Shown: one piece after another, positions 49,390 to 58,714 of the stretch | How the letters are laid out: each line of letters starts with the position of its first letter | Numbering within the stretch: the stretch's first letter is position 1 | DNA from: Halobacterium rubrum | GTDB lineage: Archaea > Halobacteriota > Halobacteria > Halobacteriales > Halobacteriaceae | Direction of reading: 5' to 3' | Length of the DNA stretch: 64,000 nt | NCBI RefSeq assembly: GCF_021729015.1 | Contig: NZ_JAJQQZ010000004.1 | Location: 124,001-188,000, forward strand | The notes under the pieces: model-generated | Databases searched by the model: none | Told to the model about the DNA's origin: nothing | The model's input: the letters and a program-made list of their open reading frames with translations, nothing else | Position numbers and translations under genes: made by a program

Positions 49390-50325
49390 TCAGTAGTCCA
49401 GGTCGTCAGTCGTCGCATCCAGCACCAGCACCGCGCCGGCGCCGACGACGCCCGCAGCCAGCAGCGGCGTGACGGACGCCACCGTCCACGCGCTCGTGGC
49501 GTCAGCGATTTCGATTGCCGGCGCCCGCAGCGCGCCCGCCATCAGCGCGACGAGGAACGTCAGCGTCGCCGCCCGGTAGTGCTCCAGCGCCCACTTCACC
49601 ACTCGCGCGAACGTCAGAATGCCGACCAGCGCGCCAGCGGAGAAGACCACGAGCGTCGACAGCGGCTCGACGGCGTCGCCGAGCGCCCCGGCGAACAGCG
49701 CGTCGACCGAGTCGCTGACCGCGCCGGTCATCGTCTCGTACTTCCCCAGCGTCAACAGGATGAGCGACCCCGACACCCCGGGCAGCACCATCGCGCAGAT
49801 GGCGACCGCGCCGGCGACGAACATCACCGGCAGGCCACCCGGCAGCAGGCCCGCCTGCGCCTGCCCGCTCAAAACGAACGCGAACGCGAACCCACCGACG
49901 CCGGCAGCGACGCGCCCGGGCGTGTCCGCCGACACCTCGCTGAACAGCACGACGACGGACGCGGCGATGAGCCCGAAGAAGAACGCGAAGGTCACCCCCG
50001 GGTACTCGTGGTACGCGACGTCGACGGCGTTCGCGACGGTCACGACCGCCGTCAGGACGCCGACGCCGAGCACCAGGAGGAACGGCACCTCCATGTCGGT
50101 CAGCGCCGTCCCGAGCTCGTCGCGTGCGTCGGCACGCCCCAGCTTCGGGACGAGCGGAAGCAACGCCAGCGTCTCCCCGGGGTCGAGCGCCGCGATTGCG
50201 CTCACGAGCCGCTCGTAGATGCCCGTGATGAGCGCGATGGTCCCGCCTGAGACGCCCGGGACCGCGTCGGCCGCGCCCATCGCCGCGCCTTTCAGGTAGA
50301 CGGCGGCCCACTCCCGCGCCGCCAT
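49390..50325 (-). CDS. DUF368 (PopT-type) polyprenyl-phosphate transporter
   Basis: 311 residues from ATG 50325, whose A is also the last base of the aglB stop (TGATG). About nine hydrophobic segments; the DUF368 signature GAADAVPGVSGGTIALITGIYE is at the N-terminus and AMVLPGVSGSLILLTLGKYE in the middle, i.e. two internal pseudo-repeats. In bacteria DUF368 proteins (PopT) move polyprenyl phosphate back across the membrane after glycan transfer. Directly coupled to aglB here, it most likely recycles dolichyl phosphate released by AglB. Strong functional logic from the neighbour. Confidence 0.88.
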   Translation of the reverse strand: MAAREWAAVYLKGAAMGAADAVPGVSGGTIALITGIYERLVSAIAALDPGETLALLPLVPKLGRADARDELGTALTDMEVPFLLVLGVGVLTAVVTVANAVDVAYHEYPGVTFAFFFGLIAASVVVLFSEVSADTPGRVAAGVGGFAFAFVLSGQAQAGLLPGGLPVMFVAGAVAICAMVLPGVSGSLILLTLGKYETMTGAVSDSVDALFAGALGDAVEPLSTLVVFSAGALVGILTFARVVKWALEHYRAATLTFLVALMAGALRAPAIEIADATSAWTVASVTPLLAAGVVGAGAVLVLDATTDDLDY

Positions 50326-53300
50326 CACCGGAGCCGACCGAGCACTGCGGCGCCCGCGAGCGCCGGCACCGCGCCAGTCGTCACGTCCACGCCGCCCGAC
50401 TGCGAGCCGTCAGCGTCCCCTTCAGACTCGGTCAGGTCGCTCGGCGCAGTGACGGACTCGCTCGTCGACGAGGTGTTGTTCTGGGCGCCCTCCGGTTCGT
50501 CGACGACCTCGCGCTCGAGGTCGACGGTCACCGGCTCGTCGCCCTCACCGAGCACCTGCGCTTCCGAGACGTCGGCCGAATCCGAGAACTCCACGACCGT
50601 CAGGCCGTCGTCGGCGGTCTGGTTTCCGGTCGTGAACTCGTAGGGACCGCTGGCGCGCACGGAGACGTTCGTGTGGCCGTTCTCGGGCCCGAACTCGTCG
50701 TAGCCGTCCGTCGAGTACGGCAGCGTCATCGTGAACTCGCCGTCGGCGCCCGTCTCGGCGTACTGCGTGTACGTGAACTCGGGGCTCTGCCCCTGCTCGT
50801 TGGCCATCTGGGACATGTTCAGCGTCACCGACGCCTCTACCGTGGTGTTCGCCGGACCGGTTCCGGTCACCTCAGCGCCCTCGACGCGCTCGAACAGCTT
50901 CACGGACGTCGGGTAGTACGCCGGGTTCAGCTCCCCGCCGAAGTACCAGAGGTTCGCCGGTGCCGTGTGGTCGTCGCTGACTCCGACCAGCCGGTAGTGC
51001 TGCAGGGCCTCGATGTCCTCCTGCGGCAGGTCCTGGAAGCCACCAATCTGGGCGGACGTGTCGTTGGCCACGTACGCCTCGGCCTCCGCCATTGTGTCGA
51101 ACTGGCGGGTGTTGTTCGTCGCCGCGTCGAACACCGCCGGCTGCCCTCTGACGTTGCGCAGTGTCTCCCGCCAGTCCAGCACGACCGGCTGCGCCTGCTT
51201 CGCGGAGCCGTGGTACCGGTACAGCCGCACCATCATCGACTCGAAGTACGCCTGCTTCTTCAGCAGCGGCGACTGCTGGAAGTACTGGACCTGTCCCTGT
51301 CTGATCTGGCCCTCCTCCCACTGCGCGTTGTACGCCTGCTGGTAGAAGTCACCAGCCGAGAGGTCCCGCGGCCCGTCGTAGAACACGACCGGCGCGCCGA
51401 ACTTCGACTGTCCCGCACCGAGGTCCGGCCGCGGCGGCATCACCATCTTCCAGTCCACCGCCACGTAGCGGTTCTTCGCGTCGTCCTCTTCGATGCCCTC
51501 GAGGACGGACTGCGCCTGACTCTCGTTGTTCGCCAGCAGGAAGTTCGCGGCCGTAGTGGCGCCCTGCTGGAACGGGTTCGCGTGCGGCACGGCGTCCCCC
51601 ATGACGGTCATCCAGTGGCCGTAGTCCCACCACGACACCACGCCGAAGGCGCCGTCGGGGTAGTCGAAGTCGTCGGTCTGGGCGTACGTCCCGTAGTACC
51701 GCATCTCGTCGGCGTTGTCCGCGCCGTCGTACGTCCCCTGGTCGGGGGTGTGGTCGTCGTACCACGCCATCGCGTCGCCCCACGCAGTCACGTCACCGGG
51801 GCCGTTGTTCTTGCCGATGGTGATAGCCGACTGCAGCGGCACCTGCTGGCCCTGACTGTTCGTCAGGGTGATCGGCGTCGCCGACCCCCGCTGGGAGTCG
51901 TTGTTCGTCGCCTCCGCGACGGCCGGCGCCGCGACTGGCACCAGGATGAGGAGAACGACCATCGTCACCGTCCCGACCTGATACCAGCTCACGTCCTCGA
52001 CAGCCGACGCCGGCTTGTCGAGGTCGATAGCTGCGAGCACGCCCTTCAGCACGTACGCGTTCAGCACGACGACCGGCACGACGAGGTAGTAGTTGAACCG
52101 CACCTGCGTGAACGCCGCCGACGTGATGAACGCCCCCCAGACGACGACGAGGAGCTTCTCGGCCTCGTAGCCGCCGGTCACCGCCAGCGCCGTCAGCGTC
52201 GCTGTGACGATTAGCAGGGCCGTGAGCTGGCCGCCGAGTCCGAAGATGCCGCCGATGGCCGCCGACACCGGCGGGGAGACGTACACGAGCGCGATGACCG
52301 CGACTCCGGCGCCTGCACCGAGAATGCGACGAGCGTTCCCGCTCGTCAGGTGGGGCTTCAGGAGAATCGCCGCGGCACCGACGAGCGCCGTGAAGAACGC
52401 CAGCCCGTACTCGAGGAAGACGACGCCGAACGTTCCGAGCCCGTACTGGGCCTTCCGGGCGAGGAACGGCTGTGCCTCGCCGATGGTACGTCGGCTGGCG
52501 TTGGCGCTCAGACCGAGGTAGTTCAACAGCTGATCCTGGAGCGTCGACCAGAAGCTGGGCGCGATCAGCGCGAGCACGCCGACGGCGACAACGAGCGTGC
52601 CGAAGACCGCGCCGACGTACGCCGGCTCGGAGAGCTCGCGGTCGTCGAACTCGCGGGCGAGCCACGCGAGGAACACGCAGCCGAACGCCACCGCGAGTGC
52701 GAACACCGGCTGCAGGAAGGAGAACCCGGAGACACCGAGCCCACTCTCTCCGAGCGGCACGAACATCATGAGTGCGGTCGTCGCCATGCTCACGGCGCCG
52801 ACGACGGCGACGTGGTCGGGGCTCGTACCAGTGACGTAGTCGCCGACGAGCTTCACGAGGAAGAACGCGCCGAAGATGCCGACGAGAAGCACGCCCGGCG
52901 GCCACACCCACATGTAGACGGCGGTGGCGGCGCCGGCGAGTACGCTCCAGCCGACGACCCCTCGGAGGCCCGCGACGTCGCGGTCGAGGAACTGCTCGAA
53001 GACTGGCTTCTCGCGCTCTGCGACGGCCAGTGCCACCATCATCGCGAGCACGGCCAGCGCCATGAACAGCGGCTCCGCGCCGTTGTGGTCCGCCGCACCG
53101 GCCCGCGTCCGGATCATGAAGTACCCGGGCAGCAGGCCGAGGATGACCGCGGAGAACACCCCACCGAGGCGGCCGCCCAGCCGCTTCCCCATGAAGTAGA
53201 CGGGAATCGCCAGCAGCGCGCCGAAGACCGGTGGTGCGATGACCAGCACCATCGCGATGGTGTTCTCGGAGGGGCTACCGAGGCCGACGACCAGGGCGAC

Positions 53301-53621
53301 GGTCGCCAGAATCTGGTCGAACAGCGTACCGAACTGGCCCGCGAGCGTCCCGTTCGGGAAGTTCGTCCACGGGTCGAACGGCATCGTGTCCGGGTAGTTC
53401 CGGACCGTGTACGTCACCTGGCGGAGGTGGTAGTACGCGTCGTTCCCAGAGAGATACACCTGGCCGTCCTGGGTGAAGTTCTCCCACGCCTGCACGCGCA
53501 CCCAGAACATGAACGCGAGCACCGCGCCCAGGGCGGGCACGTGGTACCAGTCTTCGATGGCGTCGAGGGCTGCGTCGAACGAAACGGAAGAGAGCCCCGA
53601 CGCTTCGGTCTTCTCGCTCAT
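50325..53621 (-). CDS. aglB: Oligosaccharyltransferase (dolichyl-phosphooligosaccharide:protein)
   Basis: 1098 residues from ATG 53621. The N-terminal part has about 13 membrane helices with LSGNDAYYHLRQV in the first loop (acidic metal/acceptor site), RTRAGAADHNGAEP later, and YYLVVPVVVLNAY. The soluble C-terminal half carries the diagnostic SWWDYGHW, with WWDYG at residues 664-668, which reads the +2 Ser/Thr of the N-x-S/T sequon. Beta domains and an acidic tail with a short hydrophobic end (VPALAGAAVLGRLR) follow. It transfers the lipid-linked glycan to S-layer and other surface proteins. TATA-like GAATAAGCC lies 24-35 bases upstream. Confidence 0.97.
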   Translation of the reverse strand: MSEKTEASGLSSVSFDAALDAIEDWYHVPALGAVLAFMFWVRVQAWENFTQDGQVYLSGNDAYYHLRQVTYTVRNYPDTMPFDPWTNFPNGTLAGQFGTLFDQILATVALVVGLGSPSENTIAMVLVIAPPVFGALLAIPVYFMGKRLGGRLGGVFSAVILGLLPGYFMIRTRAGAADHNGAEPLFMALAVLAMMVALAVAEREKPVFEQFLDRDVAGLRGVVGWSVLAGAATAVYMWVWPPGVLLVGIFGAFFLVKLVGDYVTGTSPDHVAVVGAVSMATTALMMFVPLGESGLGVSGFSFLQPVFALAVAFGCVFLAWLAREFDDRELSEPAYVGAVFGTLVVAVGVLALIAPSFWSTLQDQLLNYLGLSANASRRTIGEAQPFLARKAQYGLGTFGVVFLEYGLAFFTALVGAAAILLKPHLTSGNARRILGAGAGVAVIALVYVSPPVSAAIGGIFGLGGQLTALLIVTATLTALAVTGGYEAEKLLVVVWGAFITSAAFTQVRFNYYLVVPVVVLNAYVLKGVLAAIDLDKPASAVEDVSWYQVGTVTMVVLLILVPVAAPAVAEATNNDSQRGSATPITLTNSQGQQVPLQSAITIGKNNGPGDVTAWGDAMAWYDDHTPDQGTYDGADNADEMRYYGTYAQTDDFDYPDGAFGVVSWWDYGHWMTVMGDAVPHANPFQQGATTAANFLLANNESQAQSVLEGIEEDDAKNRYVAVDWKMVMPPRPDLGAGQSKFGAPVVFYDGPRDLSAGDFYQQAYNAQWEEGQIRQGQVQYFQQSPLLKKQAYFESMMVRLYRYHGSAKQAQPVVLDWRETLRNVRGQPAVFDAATNNTRQFDTMAEAEAYVANDTSAQIGGFQDLPQEDIEALQHYRLVGVSDDHTAPANLWYFGGELNPAYYPTSVKLFERVEGAEVTGTGPANTTVEASVTLNMSQMANEQGQSPEFTYTQYAETGADGEFTMTLPYSTDGYDEFGPENGHTNVSVRASGPYEFTTGNQTADDGLTVVEFSDSADVSEAQVLGEGDEPVTVDLEREVVDEPEGAQNNTSSTSESVTAPSDLTESEGDADGSQSGGVDVTTGAVPALAGAAVLGRLR

Positions 53622-53644
53622 TGCCCTTAGGGTCCGTCAGCGCG

Positions 53645-53656
53645 CGAATAAGCCTT
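53645..53656 (-). promoter_or_regulatory. TATA-like element for aglB
   Basis: GAATAAGCCTT lies 24-35 bases before ATG 53621. The remaining 230-base spacer up to 53851 also carries AATCCTTATTC at about 53818-53828, the TATA-like element of the next gene on the plus strand. Confidence 0.5.
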
Positions 53657-53851
53657 GTCATCTCCCCATGGAGTGAGGGGCTCGATGGCGTCCGCGAATA
53701 GCCGCTATAGATGAGACGTGCCGTCATGTTTGTACCCGGGACTCGCTGGACAACCCGTCCCGACTACCACTTGCGTGGCCGTCTATGGGAACCCCATCTC
53801 GTATGGCCGGGAAGCACAATCCTTATTCGCGACACGAGCGCACTCCCGGTG

Positions 53852-54790
53852 ATGAAGGTCTCAGTCGTCGTCTGCACGTACTCGATGGACCGCTACGGTC
53901 CCTTCTCCGAGGCCGTCGAGAGCGTGCTCGCCCAGACCCACGACGACCTCGAAGTCGTCCTCGTCGTCGACGGAAACGACGAGGTCTTCGAGCGCGTCCG
54001 CGAGGACTTCGGCGACCGCGAGGAGGTCGTACTGCACTGTAACGACGAGAACCAGGGGATCTCGTACAGCCGCACGAAGGGCGCCGAGCTGGCGAGTGGT
54101 GACGTCGTCGCGTTCATCGACGACGACGCCACCGCCGAAGCGGACTGGGTGGCACAGCTCGTCGAAGTGTACGAGGAGACGGACGCTATCGCCGTCGGCG
54201 GCGACGTCGTCCCGGACTGGCAGGTGGAGAAACCGGACTTCTTCCCCGCCGAGTTCTACTGGCTGGTCGGCTGCGTCGAGCCCGGATTCGCGGAAGACGG
54301 CGAGGAAGTCCGGAACACGTACGGCTCGAACATCTCGTACCGGCGCGAGCAGTTTCTGGAGGTCGGTGGGTACGACCCGAACACGGGCCGGAAGGGCGAC
54401 AAGCACCTTCAGGCGCACGAGGCACCCGTGGGGATTCGGTTGCGCGAGGAGTACGGCCGCGGGATGGTGTTCACGCAGGACGCGCGGGTGCACCACAAAC
54501 TGTTCGACTACCGCGGCGAGTTCGGGTGGCTCGTGTTCCGGTCGTTCTGGCAGGGGTACTCCAAGCGCGTGATGGACCTCCTCTACCCCGACGCCGAGGA
54601 CAACAAGAGCAGCTACCTGAAGCAGCTACTGACCCGATTCGTCCCGAAGCGCGCGAAGAATCTGGTGAAGTCGCCGTCGCTGGAGCGGTTCCAGCAGCTC
54701 GTGGCAATCTTCGTGTTCACGGCCGCGGTCGGACTCGGGTACGTGTACGCGATGGCGACGCCGAATCTGGTGGAGAAGGCTAATTCCTAG
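53852..54790 (+). CDS. Family 2 glycosyltransferase, AglG/AglI-like
   Basis: 312 residues from ATG 53852. GT-A motifs: VSVVVCTYSMDRYGPFSEAV, VVLVVDGNDEVFERV, ISYSRTKGAELASGDVVAFI and DDDATAEADWVAQLV, then YRREQFLEVGGYDP. Length and end (a C-terminal membrane helix, LVAIFVFTAAVGLGYVY) match Haloferax AglG, which adds a hexuronic acid to dolichol-linked glycan. It diverges from aglB, so it probably builds the glycan AglB transfers. TATA-like CCTTATTC lies about 24-34 bases upstream. It overlaps the end of the next gene on the other strand by 11 bases. Confidence 0.88.
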   Translation: MKVSVVVCTYSMDRYGPFSEAVESVLAQTHDDLEVVLVVDGNDEVFERVREDFGDREEVVLHCNDENQGISYSRTKGAELASGDVVAFIDDDATAEADWVAQLVEVYEETDAIAVGGDVVPDWQVEKPDFFPAEFYWLVGCVEPGFAEDGEEVRNTYGSNISYRREQFLEVGGYDPNTGRKGDKHLQAHEAPVGIRLREEYGRGMVFTQDARVHHKLFDYRGEFGWLVFRSFWQGYSKRVMDLLYPDAEDNKSSYLKQLLTRFVPKRAKNLVKSPSLERFQQLVAIFVFTAAVGLGYVYAMATPNLVEKANS

Positions 54791-55685
54791 GCGCCGGGAT
54801 GTCGTCGCGTTTCTCGCCGAAGACGTACTCGTAGTAGTAGCCGAGACCGCGAGCCGCGAGCATCGCAATCGAGAGGAATGCAAAGGCGAGTCTCGTGAAG
54901 ATGGAGTCAGGTTCATCCTCGTCGTCGCCGCCGCTCGGCCCGCTCGGCGTCGGTGGGATGCCGGGCTTGCCGTAGCGTTCCGGGTAGTAGCGCTGCTTCT
55001 GGCAGAAGCCCCGTCCGACGCGGAAGTTCTTCTTCGCGAGGGACTCGAAGAACGTTCGAGCGGGGTGGTAGACGGTGGCATCCCCCGCGTATCCTTGCTT
55101 GTAGCCCGCCTCGTGGACGCGCTCGCCGAACTCCCGGTCACCACCAGAGATGAGCCGAGCGTCGAAAAGGCCGACATCCTCAAAGACCTCCCGTTTTACG
55201 AGTAGTGCACACGTCGGGGCGTAGTTCTGCTCATCGAGATATTGTTCCACTGGGAACCCAGTGCTAGCGTTGTATCTGCCGACAATCCCATCTCCGGGGA
55301 GAGCAAGTTCGACATTGCAGCCGAGGTAATCGACGTTCTGATTTTTCATCGCTCTCAGGGCAGTATCGACCCAATCTTCTTCTACCGTCTCATTGGCATC
55401 AAGGAACGCGATAACCTCACCTTCTCCCTCCCGTATTCCCCGGTTTCGAGCGGCATAGGAACCTTGTACTTCGTCTTCGACGATGAGATTGACACTCTTG
55501 TAACGGTTAGTGTATTTCCGAATTTGAGACCGAGAGTCATCGGTTGATCCGTTGTCAACGACGATAACTTTCTGCTGATCGCGCAACTTGAGTAGAGAAT
55601 CTAGGGTCTCTGAGATGCCAGCGGCGTCGTTATACACGGGGATTACAAAGACTAAATTCGGCGGTTCGTCTCCTCCCTTCCACAT
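54780..55685 (-). CDS. Family 2 glycosyltransferase, AglE-like, with GC switch inside the gene
   Basis: 301 residues from ATG 55685 (a TTG two codons earlier is not needed; TTTAACTAAG lies 28-39 bases before the ATG). GT-A motifs: LVFVIPVYNDAAGISETLDS, VIVVDNGSTDDSRS, YAARNRGIREGEGEVIAFLD and DANETVEEDWVD, then LISGGDREFGERVHEAGYK for the acceptor part, and one membrane helix near the C-terminus (FTRLAFAFLSIAMLAARG). Resembles AglE. The C-terminal half has host-like GC, the N-terminal half is AT-richer, so the gene looks mosaic. It probably adds one sugar to the dolichol-linked glycan; the N-terminal catalytic half is the exchanged part. Confidence 0.85.
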   Translation of the reverse strand: MWKGGDEPPNLVFVIPVYNDAAGISETLDSLLKLRDQQKVIVVDNGSTDDSRSQIRKYTNRYKSVNLIVEDEVQGSYAARNRGIREGEGEVIAFLDANETVEEDWVDTALRAMKNQNVDYLGCNVELALPGDGIVGRYNASTGFPVEQYLDEQNYAPTCALLVKREVFEDVGLFDARLISGGDREFGERVHEAGYKQGYAGDATVYHPARTFFESLAKKNFRVGRGFCQKQRYYPERYGKPGIPPTPSGPSGGDDEDEPDSIFTRLAFAFLSIAMLAARGLGYYYEYVFGEKRDDIPAPRN

Positions 55686-55708
55686 ACCCAAATCTCGAGC
55701 AGACTTAG

Positions 55709-56734
55709 TTAAATAGTGTCGAAGTATTGCTCGCCGCCATCGCAGGCTATCATGGCGATGTTTGCATCGCCGTCTTTCTCCGCGATTTTAGTCGCGACGC
55801 TCAATGCGGCCCCGCTCGAGGGACCGATCAGGAGACCATGTTCCTCTGCCGATTTCCTCGTCCACGCCATGGCTGTTTCATCGTCGACTGACGCAACTCG
55901 ATCAATGTAGTCAAACCACATTGTAGGCGTCTCACTTCCTTTCCCTAAGCCTTCGATTCCGGTACAGTACTCTACTGGCTCTTCCCCATAGAACGCAGAG
56001 CTGATATTCGACTTATCGGCGTCGACGCCAACGATTTCTACAGATTCGTCTTTCTGCTTGATGTATTTCCCAATCCCGGATAGCGTCCCGCCAGTGCCCA
56101 TGGGGCACACCACGTGTGTTAAGTCATCTACTTGACCCCATAATTCGGGCCCCGTCCACTTCTTGTGGACTTCAGGATTCAATTGGTTGTGGTACTGGTC
56201 GAGAAAGACGCCGCCGCGATTCTCGGCAATCCTCTCGGCAGTGTTTCTGTAATGATCCTCAGAAGAAGAATCAACATCCGGACACTCAACTAAGTCAGAC
56301 CCGAAGGCTTTGACGTACCCGGTTTTTTGAGGGGTCGTTGTTTGAGGGGTGGTTATCACACTCTCGTAACCCAGTCGGTTGGCTACTAACGCCACTCCAC
56401 CGGCTGTATTGCCTGAAGACGCTTCGACGATGAGATCCCCATCCGTCAACTCACCTGACTTCTCCATCTCCAGAACCATGCCCAGAGCGATGCGATCTTT
56501 CATCGACCCGGTTGGGTTCTCTTTTTCTAGTTTTATGAAGAGTTCCCCAGCGAAGTCTTGCGGAAACTCTACGATGGGCGTATCGCCGATGAGGGAAAGG
56601 ACAGGGTCATCTGTAGTATACCCGTCCTCAGTCATTGACTCTCGCTTTTCACACATAGCTGCAGCCGTTTCCATACAGCCTCCGGCCGATGATAATTCTA
56701 TGCCCGGTCGAGAGCCCTCTTCCTCCTCTGTCAT
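55709..56734 (-). CDS. Cysteine-synthase-family PLP enzyme
   Basis: 341 residues from ATG 56734; ATG 56635 would give 308 residues and a normal N-terminus (LSLIGDTPIVEF). GAATATATCC about 23-32 bases before ATG 56734 supports the longer form. PLP motifs: ENPTGSMKDRIALGM (Schiff-base Lys), EASSGNTAGGVAL, CPMGTGGTLSGIGKYI and GPSSGAALSVA. The enzyme makes cysteine or a related beta-substituted amino acid from an activated serine. It sits in the low-GC island, and an amino-acid synthase here may supply a glycan substituent. That role is inferred; ordinary cysteine synthesis is possible. Confidence 0.82.
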   Translation of the reverse strand: MTEEEEGSRPGIELSSAGGCMETAAAMCEKRESMTEDGYTTDDPVLSLIGDTPIVEFPQDFAGELFIKLEKENPTGSMKDRIALGMVLEMEKSGELTDGDLIVEASSGNTAGGVALVANRLGYESVITTPQTTTPQKTGYVKAFGSDLVECPDVDSSSEDHYRNTAERIAENRGGVFLDQYHNQLNPEVHKKWTGPELWGQVDDLTHVVCPMGTGGTLSGIGKYIKQKDESVEIVGVDADKSNISSAFYGEEPVEYCTGIEGLGKGSETPTMWFDYIDRVASVDDETAMAWTRKSAEEHGLLIGPSSGAALSVATKIAEKDGDANIAMIACDGGEQYFDTI

Positions 56735-56851
56735 TAGGGCCTGTTTGACCGGGGTAGAATATATCCTTGTTGTTAAGGTCTTAGTTAGACGATTGCATCT
56801 AAATCGAGTAGAAACGAAAACTCTATTCAGGAATCTTCGTCACCAGACAGT

Positions 56852-58645
56852 ATGACCCGTTTCTTTGCCACCTCAAGCTCCGACTCGGTTGCAGATATAG
56901 AATCAAGTCCCGGAATCCAGACAGCAAATATGTCTGGTTCTATCGACCGGGAGGAAGTCGCGCTGAGGACGTACCACAAGCGGTGCATCGAGAATGAGAA
57001 CTTTCGAGCATTCGACGACGGTGATTTCGTAGCAGTTGTAGGGACGCTAATTCTAGATGGAAAAATCGGGGGGGAGGTCCTAGAGCTAGTCTACGAACAC
57101 GTGACGTCTGGGAATCAGAGCGTAATTCGGGAACAGGGGCTTGGTCATTACGCAGTGGTGGTCTGCGAGGACGACGAATTGACGGCTTTCACAGACCCCA
57201 ACGGCGTGTTCGAACTCTACTATATGTCAGGCGAGAATTGGATTATCTCGGATGGGCTTGCCGCTTGTTCACGGTCACTTGATTCGAGAACAGTCAATCG
57301 TCACCAGCTATTTGAACTAGCTATCGAATACTCCGAGATCTCAGAAGCTAGTGTATTCGACAGTGTTGATCGACTCTTCGGATCGGAGATGTTAGAAGTC
57401 AATCTCACAGACGGCACCCTGCGTGTGTCAGAGGTCGGTCTACCAGAGAGAGACTGGGATTATACGGATGCTTCTTTCGGGGATGTTCTGACAGATTACG
57501 CTAGTCGTGTGCGAGACACATTCGAAGAATTGGAGCAGGCCTCCGACTCGATCGGTGTCCAGGCAACCGGCGGTTTAGACTCTCGAACCGTCCTCGGTGG
57601 CTTGTTGAACGAGGGCGTTGAGCCGATAATTCTCTACGGCGTGGGGAACTCCAAGCTGACGAATACGAAAGACAGCGATGCTATGCTGGCTAAACGGTTT
57701 GCAGATAGGTACGACCTGCCGTTTGAGCAACTTGATTGGCGGGAAGAGTATCCTCTCGGAATAGATACCTGGAATAATCTGTTCCGTTCGTATGGGTTTG
57801 ACTTCCTAATGTACGGAGCTACGACTTCCTTCTTCGATTCGTTCACTGACCGAGGAGAGAATATGCCCGAGTTGGTGATGAGTGGCTATGGCTTCGGGAC
57901 GGTATCGAATACGTACTTTTGGGAGATGTCCGATGTAACTCCAATATCATTCGAAGATCTGGTGAAAGATTACTTCACAGCGGTAGACTGTTTCGAGAAC
58001 TCTCTTCGCAACCGAAGTGAGTACGAAGAAGAACTTGTTGACGAGTGTCAGGCGGCTCTACAGAAACTCACAAATGAACCCCTCGAAGAACCGTTCGATA
58101 TTGGTGAATTCTCAAAGGTGATCCAACTATTGTTTGGTCGCCCCCAGTCGGCCTACGCAAGCTCGGCGAACGAGTTCACGTTCCATATAGCACCGCTCGC
58201 GACATACGAGTTGAGTCGACCAGTCATCGACTTCCCTACCGAATATCGCGCCGGGGAGCGTATCCGCATTCATCTGATCAAAGATCTGTTTCCCGACATT
58301 CTCGAACCGCCGCTCTTCTCTGGCCGGAAACAGGCCTCAATCACAGAGAATGGGCGCATTCGAAGGCCCGTGTCGGAGCGACTGAAACAGCGTGTTGACG
58401 ACTCCTTTCCGGAATTCCTTCTCCAGTTGATTCGGCCAGTGTACTATAGATTCACCGACAACAACCCTCTCGACGATATCGATACGGAAATTTTGGAGGA
58501 AGCTGCGGATTACATCGAAACCACTGGCGTCATCGATAACCAGTTTGAAGCTGAGAAGCAACACGGTTCTGTCCGACAGACACTTCGCCTCGCCCTTCTC
58601 TGCTACGCAGTCGACCAGATCGGATACGATTCACTACAACGGTAG
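56852..58645 (+). CDS. Asparagine-synthetase-like ligase without N-terminal cysteine
   Basis: 597 residues from ATG 56852 (ATG 56930 is possible). The N-terminal part follows the glutaminase fold of AsnB (VVVCEDDELTAFTDPNGVFELYY), but there is no Met-Cys start, so no glutamine-hydrolysing nucleophile. The ATP-pyrophosphatase domain shows VQATGGLDSRTVLGGLL, the PP-loop SGGxDS variant. Proteins of this kind (AsnB-like, beta-lactam synthetase-like) use ATP to form amides, with ammonia or an amine as donor. In this island it could amidate or aminoacylate a sugar acid. The sequence is AT-rich like the rest of the island. Confidence 0.82.
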   Translation: MTRFFATSSSDSVADIESSPGIQTANMSGSIDREEVALRTYHKRCIENENFRAFDDGDFVAVVGTLILDGKIGGEVLELVYEHVTSGNQSVIREQGLGHYAVVVCEDDELTAFTDPNGVFELYYMSGENWIISDGLAACSRSLDSRTVNRHQLFELAIEYSEISEASVFDSVDRLFGSEMLEVNLTDGTLRVSEVGLPERDWDYTDASFGDVLTDYASRVRDTFEELEQASDSIGVQATGGLDSRTVLGGLLNEGVEPIILYGVGNSKLTNTKDSDAMLAKRFADRYDLPFEQLDWREEYPLGIDTWNNLFRSYGFDFLMYGATTSFFDSFTDRGENMPELVMSGYGFGTVSNTYFWEMSDVTPISFEDLVKDYFTAVDCFENSLRNRSEYEEELVDECQAALQKLTNEPLEEPFDIGEFSKVIQLLFGRPQSAYASSANEFTFHIAPLATYELSRPVIDFPTEYRAGERIRIHLIKDLFPDILEPPLFSGRKQASITENGRIRRPVSERLKQRVDDSFPEFLLQLIRPVYYRFTDNNPLDDIDTEILEEAADYIETTGVIDNQFEAEKQHGSVRQTLRLALLCYAVDQIGYDSLQR

Positions 58646-58714
58646 TGCGTCTGGACTTGGTACCGTCCTCACCCCGAGATACTTTACAGTTGAACCGCTA
58701 TTAGGGAGACACCT

